Counted from the stretch's first letter, positions 33,344-44,404 are shown. The stretch: 64,000 nucleotides of DNA from Capra hircus (GCF_001704415.2 NC_030826.1:57431362-57495361); one strand, 5' to 3'. Notes: generated by a model not told the origin, from the sequence alone. Numbers and translations are program-made.

Positions 33344-33646
33344 GGACTTCCCTGATAGCTCAGCTGGTAAAGAATCCGCCTGCAATGCGGGAGAGCCTGG
33401 TTCAATCCCTGGTTGGGAAGATGCACTGGAGAAGAGATAAGCCACGCACTCCAGTATTCTTGGGCTTCCCTTGTGGCTCAGCTGGTAAAGAATCTGCCTG
33501 CAATGCGGGAGACCTGGGTTCGATTCCTGAGTTGGGAAGATCCCTGGGAGAAGGGAAAGGCTACCCACTCCAGTATTCTGGCTTGGAGAATTCCATGGCT
33601 TATACAGTCGCAAAGAGTAGGACACGACTGAGCGACTTTCACTTTT
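33344..33646 (+). mobile_element. Dimeric Bov-tA SINE
   Basis: A truncated first unit (33344-33461, tRNA head to 'ccactccagtattctt'-type end) is fused directly to a second unit (33462-33646) starting 'gggcttcccttgtggctcag'. The second unit lacks the 'cagaggagcctgg' segment of standard Bov-tA. The same junction occurs at 56048/56049. Confidence 0.92.
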
Positions 33647-33764
33647 TAAAGCAAACAGTAAGGAAATAAACCTGATTTTAAAATAGGTAAAAGCTGTGAC
33701 AGACAACTTGGCCAAGATTTTATATGGATGACAAGTAAGTATACGGAAAAATGCTCACTATCTA

Positions 33765-33974
33765 CTGTTGCTGTTTATTCTTTAAGCCGTATCCAACTCT
33801 TTGTGACCCCGTGGACTGTAACCCACCAGGCTCCTCTGTCCATGGGGTTTTCCAGGCAAGAATTCTGGAGTGGGTTGCCATTTGCTCCTCCAGGGGATCT
33901 TCCTGACCCAGGGATCAAACCCACGTCTCCAGTGTTGACAGGCGGATTCTTTACCACTGAGCCGCTGGGGAAGT
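33765..33974 (-). mobile_element. Bov-tA SINE, - strand
   Basis: 'ccaactctttgtgaccccgt' (33794) through 'gagccgctggggaagtcc'. Inserted in L1. Confidence 0.9.
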
Positions 33975-34186
33975 CCATCTCCTGTCATTCGGGAATTTCT
34001 AATTAGGACCATAGTGAAATAGCACTATGCACCTATGACAATGAAAAAAGGGAAGAAAAGGGAGTAAAAACATGCAATGCATACTGCTGGCAAGTATTGG
34101 TTTTTCTTTTTGTTTATTGCGGTAAAGAGCACGTAACAGAAAATTGGACCACTTACCTCTGTTTTTAGCACACAGTCCAGTGGTAC

Positions 34187-34388
34187 CGGCTTCCCAGGCG
34201 GCACAGTGGTAAGGAACCCCAGGAAACACGGGCTCCACCTCTCAGTCAGGAAGATCCCCTGGAGAAGGAAATGGCAACCCACTCCAGTATCCCTGCCTGG
34301 AGAATCCCGTGGACAGAGGAGCCTGGCGGGCCGCAGTCCAGGGGGTCACAGTGGGTCGGACACGACTGAGCGACTGAGCACACACACA
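34187..34388 (+). mobile_element. Bov-tA SINE with TSD
   Basis: The head is strongly diverged and lacks a good B box ('acgggctccacctctcagtc'), but the body is good. Flanks ccagtggtac (34177-34186) and ccagtagtgc (34389-34398). Confidence 0.9.
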
Positions 34389-34978
34389 CCAGTAGTGCTA
34401 AGTATGTTCACGTTGTTGTGAAAATTCCCCAGAATTTTCTCATTGTGCAGATCTGAACCTCTATACCCATCAAACACCAGTCCCCAATTTCCTCCTGCCT
34501 GAAGTGGTCCCCTGGTAACCGTCATTCTGATTTCTGTTTCTATGAATTTGACTACTTTAGATACACCATGGAAGTGCAGTCATATAGTACTTGTCCTTTT
34601 ATGACAGTCGTACTCCACCTAGTATGATGTCCTCGGGGTTCACCCACATTGTAGCATGCGTCAGAATCTCCTCCCTTTTTAAGGGTGTGTAATATTCCAC
34701 TCTATACATACCATCCATCTGGTGGTGGATGTTTGGCTTGCTTCCACGTCTGGGCTGTTGTGAGTCGTGCTGCTATGAACACGAGGGTGTAAATATGTCA
34801 CTGCGACCGTGCTTTTGGTTCTTTTGAAACCCAGAAGTGGAATTGATGGATCATATGGTGGTTCTGGTTTTAATTTTTTGAGGAGCCTCCATCCTGGTGT
34901 CCATAGCAGTTGTGCTGTTTTACAGTCTCACCAGCAGGACACAAGGGTCCCGGTTCCTCCACGCCCTCAGCAGTATTT

Positions 34979-35062
34979 GTTGCTTCCTCTCCTTTCCTCC
35001 CTCCCTCCCTTCTTCTTTCTTTCCTCCTTCCTCCCTCCTTCCCTTCCTTCCTTCCCTTCCTC
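34979..35062. repeat. Polypyrimidine (TTCC/CTTT)n tract
   Basis: About 84 bp of almost pure C/T with imperfect tetranucleotide periodicity inside the L1. Confidence 0.9.
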
Positions 35063-35299
35063 TTTGATAGTAGCCATCTCAATTCGTGTGAGATGATACG
35101 TCATTGTGGTTATTTCTCTTGTGATTCGTGGTGGTGAGCATCTTTTCGTAAATTGGCCATTTGTGTAGCATCTTTGGAGAAATGTCTATTCAAGTCGTTT
35201 GCCCATTTTTTTTTTTTTTTGACAGGGTTACTTGACTTTCTTGTTGACTGTTTTCCTATCCAGGCTTTTTAATTCAACTTAATTCAATTTACTGGGGAA

Positions 35300-36385
35300 G
35301 AATTTTTTTTCAAATATGGCACCTTTTATCTTCACTTGAAGTATAGTTGCTGAACAATATTATATAAATTACAGATGTGCAGTATTGTAATTCACAGTTT
35401 TAAAGGTTATATTCCATTTGCAGCTGTTACAGAATATTGGCTGTATTCCCTGTGTAGTACAGTACATCCTTGTAGCTTATTTTATGCATAATAGTTCATG
35501 CCTGTTAAGCCTCTACCCCCGTCTTGCTCCGCCCCCTTCCCTCTCCCCACTGGTAACCGCTCATTTGTTCTCTGTATCTGTGAGCCTGCTTCTTTTTTGC
35601 GGTGTTTATTAGTCCGTTGTACTTTTTAGATTGCACACATAAGTAATATCATACAGTAATTGTCTTTCTCTGACATATTTCTCTTAGGATAACGCCCTCC
35701 GCATCGTCCACGTTGCTGCAAGTGGGAGAATTTCATTCTCTCTTATGGCTGCATAATATTCCATTGGCTGTATAGACCCCACCTTTATCCGTTCATCTGT
35801 TGGTGGACACTTTGATTGCTTCTGTATCTTGGCAACTGTAAACAATGCAACTCTGAAGCCAGGGATGCATGAACCTTTTCAGATTGGTGTTTTTCCTTCG
35901 GATATACACCCAGGAGTGGGATTGCTGCTCCGCATAGTAGCTCCATTTTCAGTTTCCTGAGAAGCCTCCGTACTATTTTCCACAGTAGCTGCGCCAACCT
36001 ACCTTCCCACCAACAGTGTATGAGGGGCCTCTTTCCTCCACATCCTCACCCGCGTTTGCCATCCATGCTCTTTTTGATGACTGCCGTTCTGACAGGAGTG
36101 AGGCGACGTCCCGCTGTGGTTTGGATTAGTGTTTTCCTGGTGATTAGCGACATTCACATCTTTTCATTTGCTGCTTGCCCGTCTCCATTTCTCTTTTGGG
36201 AAAATGTCTATTCAGCTCTTCTGCCCATTTTTAAATCAGGGTTGTTTTTTTTTTTTTGATATTGAGTGGTACGAGCTGTGTATATTTTGGCTCTTAATCC
36301 CTTATTGGTCATTTCATTTGCAAATATTTTCACTAGATTTCCTTTTGGTTTTGTAGATGATTTCCACTGCTGAGCAAAAGCTTGG
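35300..36385 (-). mobile_element. L1 3' region, - strand (second copy)
   Basis: A second run through the same L1 3' order: 'gctgcataatattccattgg' (35749), 'atatacacccaggagtggga' (35901), 'ttcccaccaacagtgtatga' (36003), 'cttttgggaaaatgtctatt' (36191) and 'tgcaaatattttcac' (36319). It repeats the order of 34106-35285, so two separate L1 insertions lie side by side. Confidence 0.85.
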
Positions 36386-36581
36386 CACCTCTATTTTAAA
36401 ACGTGAAAATCAGTGGCAAAATAGAATCTTCTTCTTTAAGAAAAAAATCAACCATTATAGTCAGCTCTCAAAAACAAAACTTTTGATTTCGGAAAATGAG
36501 AAATAGCTACGCTTACAGAAGGAACACGCGGGCATTTACAACACAAGCCTGGGGGGCTTGTACTTGCTGTAGACCCACTGC

Positions 36582-36792
36582 TAGCTTCCTGCTAGCTCAG
36601 ATGGTAAAGAATCTGCCTGCCATAATGGAGACCTAGGCTCGATCTTTGGGTCGGGAAGATCTTCTGAAGGAGGAAATGGCAATCCATTCCAGTATTCTTG
36701 CCTGGAGAATCCTGTGGACAGAGGGGCCTGGGCGGGCTACAGCCCATGGGGTCACAAAGAGTCGGACACGACTGAACAGCTAACACACAGCA
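36582..36792 (+). mobile_element. Bov-tA SINE
   Basis: Head diverged ('ggctcgatctttgggtcggg' B-box region at 36636), body complete to 'agtcggacacgactgaacag'. Confidence 0.92.
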
Positions 36793-37430
36793 CATGCTGT
36801 GGCTCAGATGTAATGTAAACCAGGCTGTGCCCCGCTGGGATCCGGGGCAAAAGCATCAGAAGAAACAGTCACCTCTCCCCGCGCTGTTTATGTTTAAGAG
36901 ATGTCGTTTCTGGGTGGGCGAGTGGACGAGGGAGACCCCATTGGCTTGACTTTAAACCACCTTTGTCTGTAAGTTTCATGACCTTGGGGAGTGAGGAAGG
37001 ACCTGGAGAGTGTATTCTGGTTCAGGACGTTGTCTTCACTCAAAATAAAAGAAAATTCTTTTTCCTTTGCTAAGATTTCCAAAGAAACCCAATGCAACCC
37101 ACGTGTTCCTATAATACCCATTCTTGTTTCTTTTTAGGGGCTTGGGGAACATTTTCAATAAGGCTTAATTTGCCAGGGAAGTAGTAGATTCCCCTCAACG
37201 ATTTCTTCAGTGGTTTGTGGGGTAAGTTGTTCGTTCTGTTCTATTTCTGTCTCAAATCCAAGTCTTTTGCAAAGTGCCCATTCAATCAAGATGAATGTAT
37301 TTTGCACAAGTCCCTCTGGTAGCCACTTAATGAGAGAGAACTCTGGGTCTCCGCGGAGCTCTGTGATATCCTACCCTTGTCTTCTTCCCCTCTTTGTGTG
37401 AAAACTGGAGTCCTTGTCCTGAAGGCAGTA
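36793..37430. other. Unassigned sequence
   Basis: No repeat or gene recognised. Confidence 0.5.
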
Positions 37431-37600
37431 ACTAGGGCTAAGTAGCGCCCGCTGAGCGCCTCATACGTGCTTGGTGCTGTAACAAGCCGTGCCTGTGCGC
37501 TAACTCACCGTCTCTCGTCCCATGACGCAAGTGCTGCGCTGCCCCCATTTTGCAGATCAGAGACCTGAGTCCCAGAGCGATGACGTGCAGTGCGCACGCT
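37431..37600 (-). repeat. MIR SINE, - strand
   Basis: 'gcttggtgctgtaacaagcc' then 'ccccattttgcagatcagag' and 'acctgagtcccagagcgat' (37541-37582) are reversed MIR. CpGs are unusually well retained. Confidence 0.78.
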
Positions 37601-37689
37601 GGGGACCACTCTGCAGAGCTGCCTCTCGGGCCGTTCTCATCGGTTGACTCTATCCTCAGCGTCTGCAAGTGCCCTTCCGCCCGAAGGTG

Positions 37690-37885
37690 CACGCCATTCA
37701 CCTAGGGCTCCCTCTGACACGCAGAGTCTGATTTGACAGGTCTGGAGTGGGCCCCAAATTCTGTGTGTTTCACGAGCCTCCCTGGTGAAGGTGATGCTGC
37801 CGGTCCCTGGGGCCAGTCAGGGTGGCTGGGAATTGAGAGTACAGCCGTGTGAATCTCACGGTTGGAAGTGCCCTTGAAGGTTTGT
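37690..37885 (-). mobile_element. MER5A-like hAT element
   Basis: 'cagagtctgatttgac', 'agtgggccccaaattctg' and 'ggtgaaggtgatgctgccgg' resemble MER5A. Ends are uncertain and so is strand. Confidence 0.55.
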
Positions 37886-38034
37886 GGGTCAGTGCCTGGC
37901 AGGGGGCGTCTCATACCCGAGCCCTTGATATTCTGACCTAGGAGGCCTGGGCTCCTGCCCCGACATCTCTATTTCATTCTTTCTTTGTTTTAAGATATCT
38001 GCTTATTTGTTTATTTGGCTGCCCCGGGTCTTAG

Positions 38035-39890
38035 TGATAGCTTATGGTGAACAATATGGGATTCGTGATCTCCGAAGAAGGTTTAGTTTCAGGACCAGAG
38101 ACCAGGCTTGACCACTCAGGGCTTTTGTGTGGCAGAAGTTTTATTAGAGTGAAGAGGGAGAGAGAAAGCTTCTGACACAGACATCAGAAGGGGGTGGAGA
38201 GTGCCCCGCTTGCTAGTCTAAGCAAGGGAGCTATATACTTTTTTACTTGGTTATTACAATAAATCAAAAGACTGTTTCAAGGTTGTAAAGATCTTACTAG
38301 ACCCACGCTCACAATTTACATTTTAAGATGACAGGAATAGTCAGAAGATTCTCAAGAAGGAGAACCTGTCCTCAAGCAGGATACATTCAGTTCAGTTCAG
38401 TCGCTCAGTCCTGTCTGACTCTGTGACCCCATGGACTGCAGCACGCCAGGCCTCCCTGTCCATCACCAACTCCTGGAGTTCACTCAAACTCACGTCCATT
38501 GAGGCGGTGATGCCATCCAACCATCTTATCCTCTGTCGTCCCCTTCTCCTCCCGCCTTCAATCTTTCCCAGCATCAGGGTCTTTTCCAATGAGTCACTTC
38601 TTCACATTAGGTGGCCAAAGTATTGGAGTTTCAACTTCAGCATCAGTCCTTCCATTGAATATTCAGGACTGACTTCCTTGAGGATGGACTGGTTGGATCT
38701 CCTTGCAGGCCAAGGGACTCTCAAGAGTCTTCTCCAACACCACAGTTCAAAAGCATCAATTATTTGGCGCTCAGCTTTCTTTATAGTCCAACTCTCACGT
38801 CTGTACATGACTACTGGAAAAATCATAGCTTTGAATAGATGGAACTTTGTTGGCAAAGGAATATCTCTGCTTTTTAGTATGCTGTCTAGGTTAGTCATAG
38901 CTTTTCTTCCAAGGAACAAGTGTCTTAATTTCATGGCTGCAGTCACCATCTGCAGTGATTTTGGAGCTCCCCAAAATAAAGTCTGTCACTGTTTCCTCAT
39001 CTATTTGCCCTGAAGTGGTGGGACCAGATGCCATGATCTTAGTTTTCTGAATGTTCAGTTTTAAGCCAACTTTTTCACTCTCCTCTTTCACTTTCATTAA
39101 GAGGCTCTTTAGTTCTTCTTTGCTTTCTGCCATAGGGTGGTATCATCTGCATATCTGAGGTTTTTGATATTTCTCTGACAATCTTGATTCCAGCTTGTGC
39201 TTCATCCAGCCCAACATTTCTCATGATATACTCTGCATATAAGTTAAATATGCAGGGTGACAATATGGCCTTGACATACTCCTTTCCCAATTTGGAACCA
39301 GTCTGTTATTCCATGTCCAGTTCTAACTGTTGCTTTTTGACCTGCATTCAGATTTCTCAGGAGGCAGGTAAGGTGGTCTGGTATTCCCATCTCTTAAAGA
39401 ATTTTTCACAGTTTGTTGTGATCCACATAGTCAAAGGCTTTGGAGTGGTCAATGAGGCAGAAGTAGATGTTTTTCTGGAACTCTTTCGCTTTTTCGATGA
39501 TCCAATGGATGTTGCTTATTTGGCCTTTGGTTCTTCTGCCTTTTCTAAATCCAGCTTGAATATCTGGAAGTTCACGGTTCACATACCGTTGAAGCCTGGC
39601 TTGGAGAATTTTGAGCATCGCTTTGCTAGCATGTCACTTTGCTAGAATACATTGTTGTTATATAATCCTTAGTACAGACTTTAACCTTAGTTCTTTTGTT
39701 GTGTAATCATCAGGTTTAAAGAAAAAACGTTTTATGTGACTAAGACAAAGGGATGTAGAAGAAAAAGTTTGTCCTTTTCTCCTCCTTGAGAACTCCGGAC
39801 CCCCATCTCCCCTTCGAGAGCCCTAGACTCCTCCCTCCTCCTGGGGGACCCTGGACTTCTTATCAACCCACCTAGACATTGACTGTCTCA
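38035..39890 (-). mobile_element. Solo ERV LTR inserted in a CHR SINE and split by BovB
   Basis: Excluding the BovB and one TSD copy, about 590 bp remain, with TG (38035) and CA (39890) termini. Flanks ttag/ttat suggest a 4-bp duplication as in class I ERVs. On the - strand an AATAAA signal lies at about 38136-38141, followed by a U5-like end. No gag, pol or env sequence adjoins it, so it is a solo LTR. Confidence 0.82.
38388..39646 (-). mobile_element. BovB LINE, 7-bp TSD, longest isolated copy
   Basis: 1259 bp, 5'-truncated. Perfect TSD atacatt at 38381-38387 and 39647-39653. CAGTT units mark the 3' end. RT remnants span 38602-39618 in several frames, with YADD codons at 39142-39153 intact and frameshifts between blocks. 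Confidence 0.97.
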
Positions 39891-40394
39891 TTATTGCGGC
39901 AATGTGGGATCTAGTTCCCTGACCAGTGTCAAACCCAGGCCCTCCGCATCAGGAGAGCAGAATCTTAGCCACTGGACCACCAGGGAGGTCTCTCTTTTAC
40001 AGGGCGCCCTCTCTTCACAGGGCGCCTGGGATGCGCAGCCAGGTTTGGGAACCAGCAGAGCTCGTCTAGCTCCCCCGCTGTGGTTTGTGTCTCTGCCTCA
40101 GCATCTGCCTGAAGGTTGTGTGGAGACTGGGAGGTCCTGCTTTCAGAGGCAGCTCCCAGCACCATCCTGCCTCGACGGGAACTAGGGTTTCATTGGCGAG
40201 CATGTTGATTTCCTAGGACTGCTGTAAAGAAAGCGTCACAAACGGAGTGCTGTAAACCCCAGAAGTTCATCGTGTCAGTTCTGGAGGCAGGAAGGCTGGG
40301 GTCAAGGTGCTGGCAGAGCCGTGCTCCTTCCGGAAGCTCTGGGCGGTCCTTTGCACCTGCGTGTGTCCGTCCCTGAGCTTCCCCTTCTATTTCC

Positions 40395-40569
40395 ATTCGC
40401 TTCTCTTTCCGTTCGGCCACCCTGGGTCTTTGCCGCAGCGCACGGGCTCTCTGGTTGTGGCGTGGGCTTCAGTGCCCCATGGCATGTGGCATCTCAGTTC
40501 TTGGGCCAGGGATCAGTGCCATGTCCCCTGCATTGGAAGCCAGACGCTTAACCACTGGACCACCAGGAA
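40395..40569 (-). mobile_element. CHR-type SINE, - strand
   Basis: Longer CHR form beginning near 'ggccaccctgggtctttgcc', reversed B-box region 'gccagggatcagtgccatgt', end 'ccactggaccaccagg'. Confidence 0.88.
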
Positions 40570-40571
40570 AA

Positions 40572-40778
40572 GTGATAGTAGCTCAGTTGTGTCCAAATCT
40601 TTGTAACCCCATGGACTATAGCCCTCCAGGCTCCTCTGTCTGTGGGATTCTCCAGGCAAGAATCCTGGAGTGGGTAGCCATTCCCTTCTCCAGGGGATCT
40701 TCCCGATCGAGGGGTTGAGCCCAAGTCTCCTGCGTTACAGGCAGATTCTCTACTGTCTGAGCCCCCGGGGAAGCCCAT
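40572..40778 (-). mobile_element. Bov-tA SINE, - strand
   Basis: Abuts the CHR SINE end-to-end. 'tagctcagttgtgtccaaat' to 'ctgagcccccggggaagccc'. Confidence 0.93.
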
Positions 40779-40974
40779 CGCAGAAGTCCCTAAATTTCCC
40801 CTTTTAATAAAGGCATAATCGTATTGGAGCGGGGCCCACCCTAGTGACCGCATCCTAACTGCCTCCTCTGCAAAGACCTTATTTCCAAGTCAGGCCCCAT
40901 CACAGATGCTGGGCTTAGGACTAGAGCATCTCCGGGGGGGACACAGGTGAGCCCCTAACAGGGAGGTGGAGTGT

Positions 40975-41684
40975 AGACAGCGAGCTGCCATGCTGAAATG
41001 GTAGACATTAGGGGACTGAAGCTGGGGCTCCGTCCCAGTGGGAAGAGTTTGGATGCAAATGAACATCTCAGATAAACACCGCTTGAGCCTGTGGGGTCCA
41101 GCAGCCAGCCCCGTCAGTGGAGTTGTGGGCAGACACTCCGAGAGCCGTGGTGTGACTGAATACCCCCTCCACAGGCGCCCCCAGCTCCTTCTGCCCAGCC
41201 CAGCTTGGCTCTCCTTCCCTGGGCACCGCAGGCCAGGCAGCTCATCGCTTGCCTTGTACCTGGTGCTGCGCTGAGTGGGCACACCTGTGGGTGGTTTGTA
41301 GCCTCCGATGAGTTACTGTCCATGTGCCCAGCCGGCCGCCAGCCTGGTCTCCTAACCCTCTGATGAACTAATCGATGCAGGATGAATTGTGAGGGGGAGC
41401 GACTTCTCTCCTAACCAGACAAAATCGATCCTATGAGAGGGTTATTGCTGCTGCACGCCAATTCGCCAGAGCTATTGGTTAGCAGGATCGTTCGTTTTAG
41501 AAGTCAATGAAATAGACTCCGGATATTGTTATGTTTCATATAAACAAATGGCCTTCCTCCTGATTCGTTCGTCTCCCGTTTCCAGGGGGAAACGGTGGAT
41601 GACCAGGGCCTGATGAAGTGCTTTGTGGCACAAGGGACCGGCTGCCAGATGACTGTGCTTTCTGGGCTCCTGCAAAAGGCTTTG
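40975..41684. other. Unassigned sequence with CpG-retaining block
   Basis: No repeat recognised. 41345-41590 is AT-balanced yet keeps many CpGs and two ATCGAT motifs plus an ATTGGTTAG (inverted CCAAT) motif, the look of a constrained element. This is inference. Confidence 0.45.
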
Positions 41685-41870
41685 CCTGAGTGCAGTGGCT
41701 CTCACCCTCTAGCTCGTGAATCCCCTGGATGGATGAGGCCAGCCCCACAAAAGGACAAGGTTCAGGAGATCTGGGAGGAGGCCCAGGAATTTGTACTTGT
41801 AACAAGTTCCTGGGTGCCCTGAGGCTGGCCTGGGGAGCCCACTTTGAGAACTACTAGCTCCCTGGAAACA
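41685..41870. mobile_element. MER5-like DNA transposon remnant
   Basis: Terminal 'cagtggctctcaccctctag' at 41693 and reversed-like 'actttgagaactactag' at about 41842 form imperfect terminal inverted repeats. 'ttgtaacaagttcctgggtg' lies between. Confidence 0.6.
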
Positions 41871-42072
41871 ACCCAGTCCCCTGGGAAGCCTTTTGGCTTC
41901 AGTGTGCCTAGGCTGACATGGAACCAGTCAAAAGGTGCGAAAGGGGTGCTCACGGGAAAGTGAGTCTCTCACTCCTGTCTCCGTTTCCTGTTTGACTTCC
42001 CAGAGGCCACTCCTTTATCAGGGTTTTTTTCCTCCCCTCTAGTCTTCTAGTGGTGCCCTGTGTCTCTCTTGA

Positions 42073-42262
42073 AAGTGAAAGCATAGTCGGTCGTGTCTGA
42101 CTCTTTGTGACCTCGTGGACTGTAGCCCGCCAGGCTTCTCTGTCCATGGGATTCTCCAGGCAAGGATACTGGAGTGGGAAGCCATTCCCTACTCCAGGGC
42201 ATCTTCCCAAGCCAGGGATCGAACCTGGGTCTCCCGCGTTGCAGGCAGCTCTCTTAGCACAA
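42073..42262 (-). mobile_element. Bov-tA SINE, - strand, head truncated
   Basis: 'gaaagtgaaagcatagtcgg' to 'ctcccgcgttgcaggcag'. The last 25 or so bases of the tRNA head are absent, replaced by unique sequence. Confidence 0.9.
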
Positions 42263-43130
42263 AGTTTAAATGTGTCACAAGTGCTTTGTTCCCTGATTTA
42301 ATCAACACTTAGAGGAGGGTTCTATACCTGCTCATCTAAGTGAGCCCCCTGCGGGTGTTGTAAACCAGACTGGCACAGTATTCCATCAAATGGAAGTCCT
42401 GTAAGTTTTCAAACCGCTTCCCTGTCGAGGGACATGCAGGTTGGTTCACACTCCCTTGCTTTGCCCTTGCCAACAGTGGTGCAGTGCCTCCTGGTCCATT
42501 AAATAGACATTTTGGTGTCGCTGAGCTTTACTTTATGGAGTTGCTTGATTAACAGATGTTCTGAGTTCCTGGTACCTGAAACAGTTTGAGTATCTACTGG
42601 CTGGATCCTGCCCTGTCTTTAGCTCACCCAGAGTCCGTTGTTTACCGCAACCATTTATGCCAGTGATATTTCTTGCAGCCACTTGATGTAACCAAATATT
42701 ACACAAACCGATGAAATACGAGGGTGGAAAAGGAAAAGGAGTTTTGATGAGAGTTCAGTCAACTGGTTTGGATAGATTTGCTAATGTTGAACCACCAAGT
42801 TTCTGTCGAGTAAGGCAGAGCAAAGACAGCTGTCAAAGTCTGGGTGTCTGAGAACACCTCTGTTTTCAGATTTCTCCCCGCTTGTCTTTAAGTCCTTACA
42901 CCACGTTAAAGAAGCCTAATCTGAAGATTGCAGATGAACTGTATGGGTATGGGTTTTGCAAAATAGGTGAAGCCCAGCTTGATTCTTGACCTCAGGGCAC
43001 TGAAATGACTTCTGTGTTACATTGTAGGATGGGCAAGTTAATAGTCGTGTATTTACCTGAGCTTGAAATTACTCTGGCAGGGGAGGTACATCCCTTTGTC
43101 CACTTTAGAAATTAACTAATGACCAGTTTG
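42263..43130. other. Unassigned sequence
   Basis: No gene recognised. 42380-42540 may be very old LINE sequence ('gaaatcctgtaagttttcaa'-like context), too diverged to call. Confidence 0.4.
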
Positions 43131-43333
43131 GGTTGCATCAGAAGAGAGAGTATCTCCTGTGCACGTTTGGGTCCACGTGAACACGTCCTCAGTAGGAACT
43201 CCTAAGAGCAGAATTATAGGACGGTTTGTGACTTTTCCATTTTTATAGCAATTCCCCAGTTGCCCTCTGTAGAGCTTGGTTCTAATTCACACTTTCACCA
43301 ATAATATCTGAGAAGGACTTTCCCTTTACCTCA

Positions 43334-43412
43334 GGCAAGAATACTGGAGTGGGTCGGCGTTCCCTTCTCCAGAGGATCTTCCCAACCCAGGGATCGAACC
43401 CGGGTCTCCCCC
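43334..43412 (-). mobile_element. Internal Bov-tA fragment
   Basis: Only the middle of the SINE is present ('ggcaagaatactggagtggg' to 'gaacccgggtctccc'). Both the 3' tail and the tRNA A-box end are missing. It lies in the L1. Confidence 0.9.
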
Positions 43413-43933
43413 CATTTGCATTTCCTGTTCTGTGAACCATCTATATCTTTATCTTATCTTTCTGTTGTGTTATTGGTCTTATTATTATTTTGGAGTTGTT
43501 TATATGTTGAGGAATTATCTATCATATCATTACAGTTGTTTTCTCCGTTTGTCACTTACAGACTTTGCTTATGGTGCGTCACTTAATTTTTACTTGCTAA
43601 TTTTTCTTGAGCCATATTTAGTCAAGTCTTTCTCATCCAAGATGAGTCAAAGTAAGTATTTTTTCTGTGCTCATTTTCCTCTCTTTTCCACTTAAACCTT
43701 TGATTCACCTAGAATCCATTTTAGTAGAAGAAGTGAGGTAGAGGTTAAGACGCATGTACTTCCAAGTGGCTGCTGGCAGTCCTAATACCGTTTGTTGTAT
43801 AATATATCTTTCCTCCATTGGTATGAGATGCCGACTATATTGTTTACTTAATTAGAAAATGTGTTTGTTTTTCATTTCTGGATTTTTCAATCCTAAGATG
43901 AATAAAGTGCCAGACATAAGCCGTACATAGCTA

Positions 43934-44175
43934 TTCAGCATATGAAATGTGGCTAGCCCAAACTGAGATGTGCTGTAAATGTAAAGCACACACCAGATTT
44001 TGAAGATTTACTATATATATAAAATAGAAATTATTAATGAGATGCTTTATATATGCGTATAACATCTCATTAGTAATTTTTGTATTGCTAGCATATTGAA
44101 GTGATATTTTAGATATATTGGGTAAAATAAAATTAATATTACTACGATTAATTTCACCTGTTTTTCTTTTACCAT
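43934..44175. mobile_element. Possible DNA-transposon remnant
   Basis: 'tgaaatgtggctagcccaaa', 'tgagatgtgctgtaaatgta' and 'ttttagatatattgggtaaa' recall a dispersed mammalian MITE-like repeat. The family could not be named. Confidence 0.4.
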
Positions 44176-44189
44176 ATTTATGATAGCTT

Positions 44190-44404
44190 CCCTGGTGGCT
44201 GAGAGGGTAAAGAGTCTGCCTTCGATGCGGGAGACCCGGGTTCGATCCCTGGGTTGGGAAGATCTCCTGGAGAAGGAAATGGCAATCCACTCCAGTATTC
44301 TTGCCTGGAGAATCCCATGGACGGAGAAGCCTAGTAGGTTACAGTCCCCGGGGTCGCAAAGAGTCGGACACGACTGAGCGACTTCACCTTCACCTTCGCC
44401 TTCG
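44190..44404 (+). mobile_element. Bov-tA SINE, best-preserved copy, 9-bp TSD
   Basis: Near-consensus B box 'gggttcgatccctgggttgg' at 44239 and intact body to 'cggacacgactgagcgactt', then a CACCTT-type 3' tail. TSD tgatagctt at 44181-44189 and 44405-44413. The low divergence suggests a recent insertion. Confidence 0.96.

Larger units (their letters stand above)
33190..34105 (+). mobile_element. L1M ORF2 fragment, + strand, split by two SINEs
   Basis: 'aaagacattgttaagagaat' (33216), 'gagaaaatattggtaaaaca' (33257), 'tggatgacaagtaagtatac' (33724) and 'acctatgacaatgaaaaaag' follow the L1 ORF2 3' part. Frames are broken. Confidence 0.8.
34106..35285 (-). mobile_element. L1M 3' region, - strand, split by a Bov-tA
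   Basis: Reverse L1: 'atgatgtcctcggggttcac' (34623), 'gtgtgtaatattccactcta' (34685), 'gaattgatggatcatatggt' (34840) and 'catcttttcgtaaattggcc' (35139). A CT tract at 34979-35062 lies within it. Confidence 0.82.
37972..39998 (-). mobile_element. CHR-type SINE, split by an ERV LTR
   Basis: Left part 37972-38034 ends 'gctgccccgggtcttag' and right part 39891-39998 continues 'tgcggcaatgtgggatctag' to 'ctggaccaccagggagg'. Joined across the LTR the CHR order is complete, so the LTR inserted into this SINE. Confidence 0.9.
40195..40970 (-). mobile_element. MLT1-type LTR, - strand, split by two SINEs
   Basis: Left arm 'tttcctaggactgctgtaaa', 'tcagttctggaggcaggaag' and 'gtcaaggtgctggcagagcc'. Right arm 'gggcccaccctagtgaccgc' and 'cctctgcaaagaccttattt' after the SINEs. 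Confidence 0.8.

Noticed and set aside
34979..35062. Polypyrimidine tract as a splice acceptor
   Set aside because: It is a simple repeat inside an L1, with no downstream AG followed by a recognisable exon.
38035..39890. Possible complete endogenous retrovirus
   Set aside because: Only one LTR is present. The material between its halves is a BovB LINE, not retroviral genes.
44190..44262. tRNA-like A and B boxes
   Set aside because: These are the tRNA-derived head of a Bov-tA SINE, with body, tail and TSD visible. It does not fold as a functional tRNA gene. The same applies to every other B-box match in the window.
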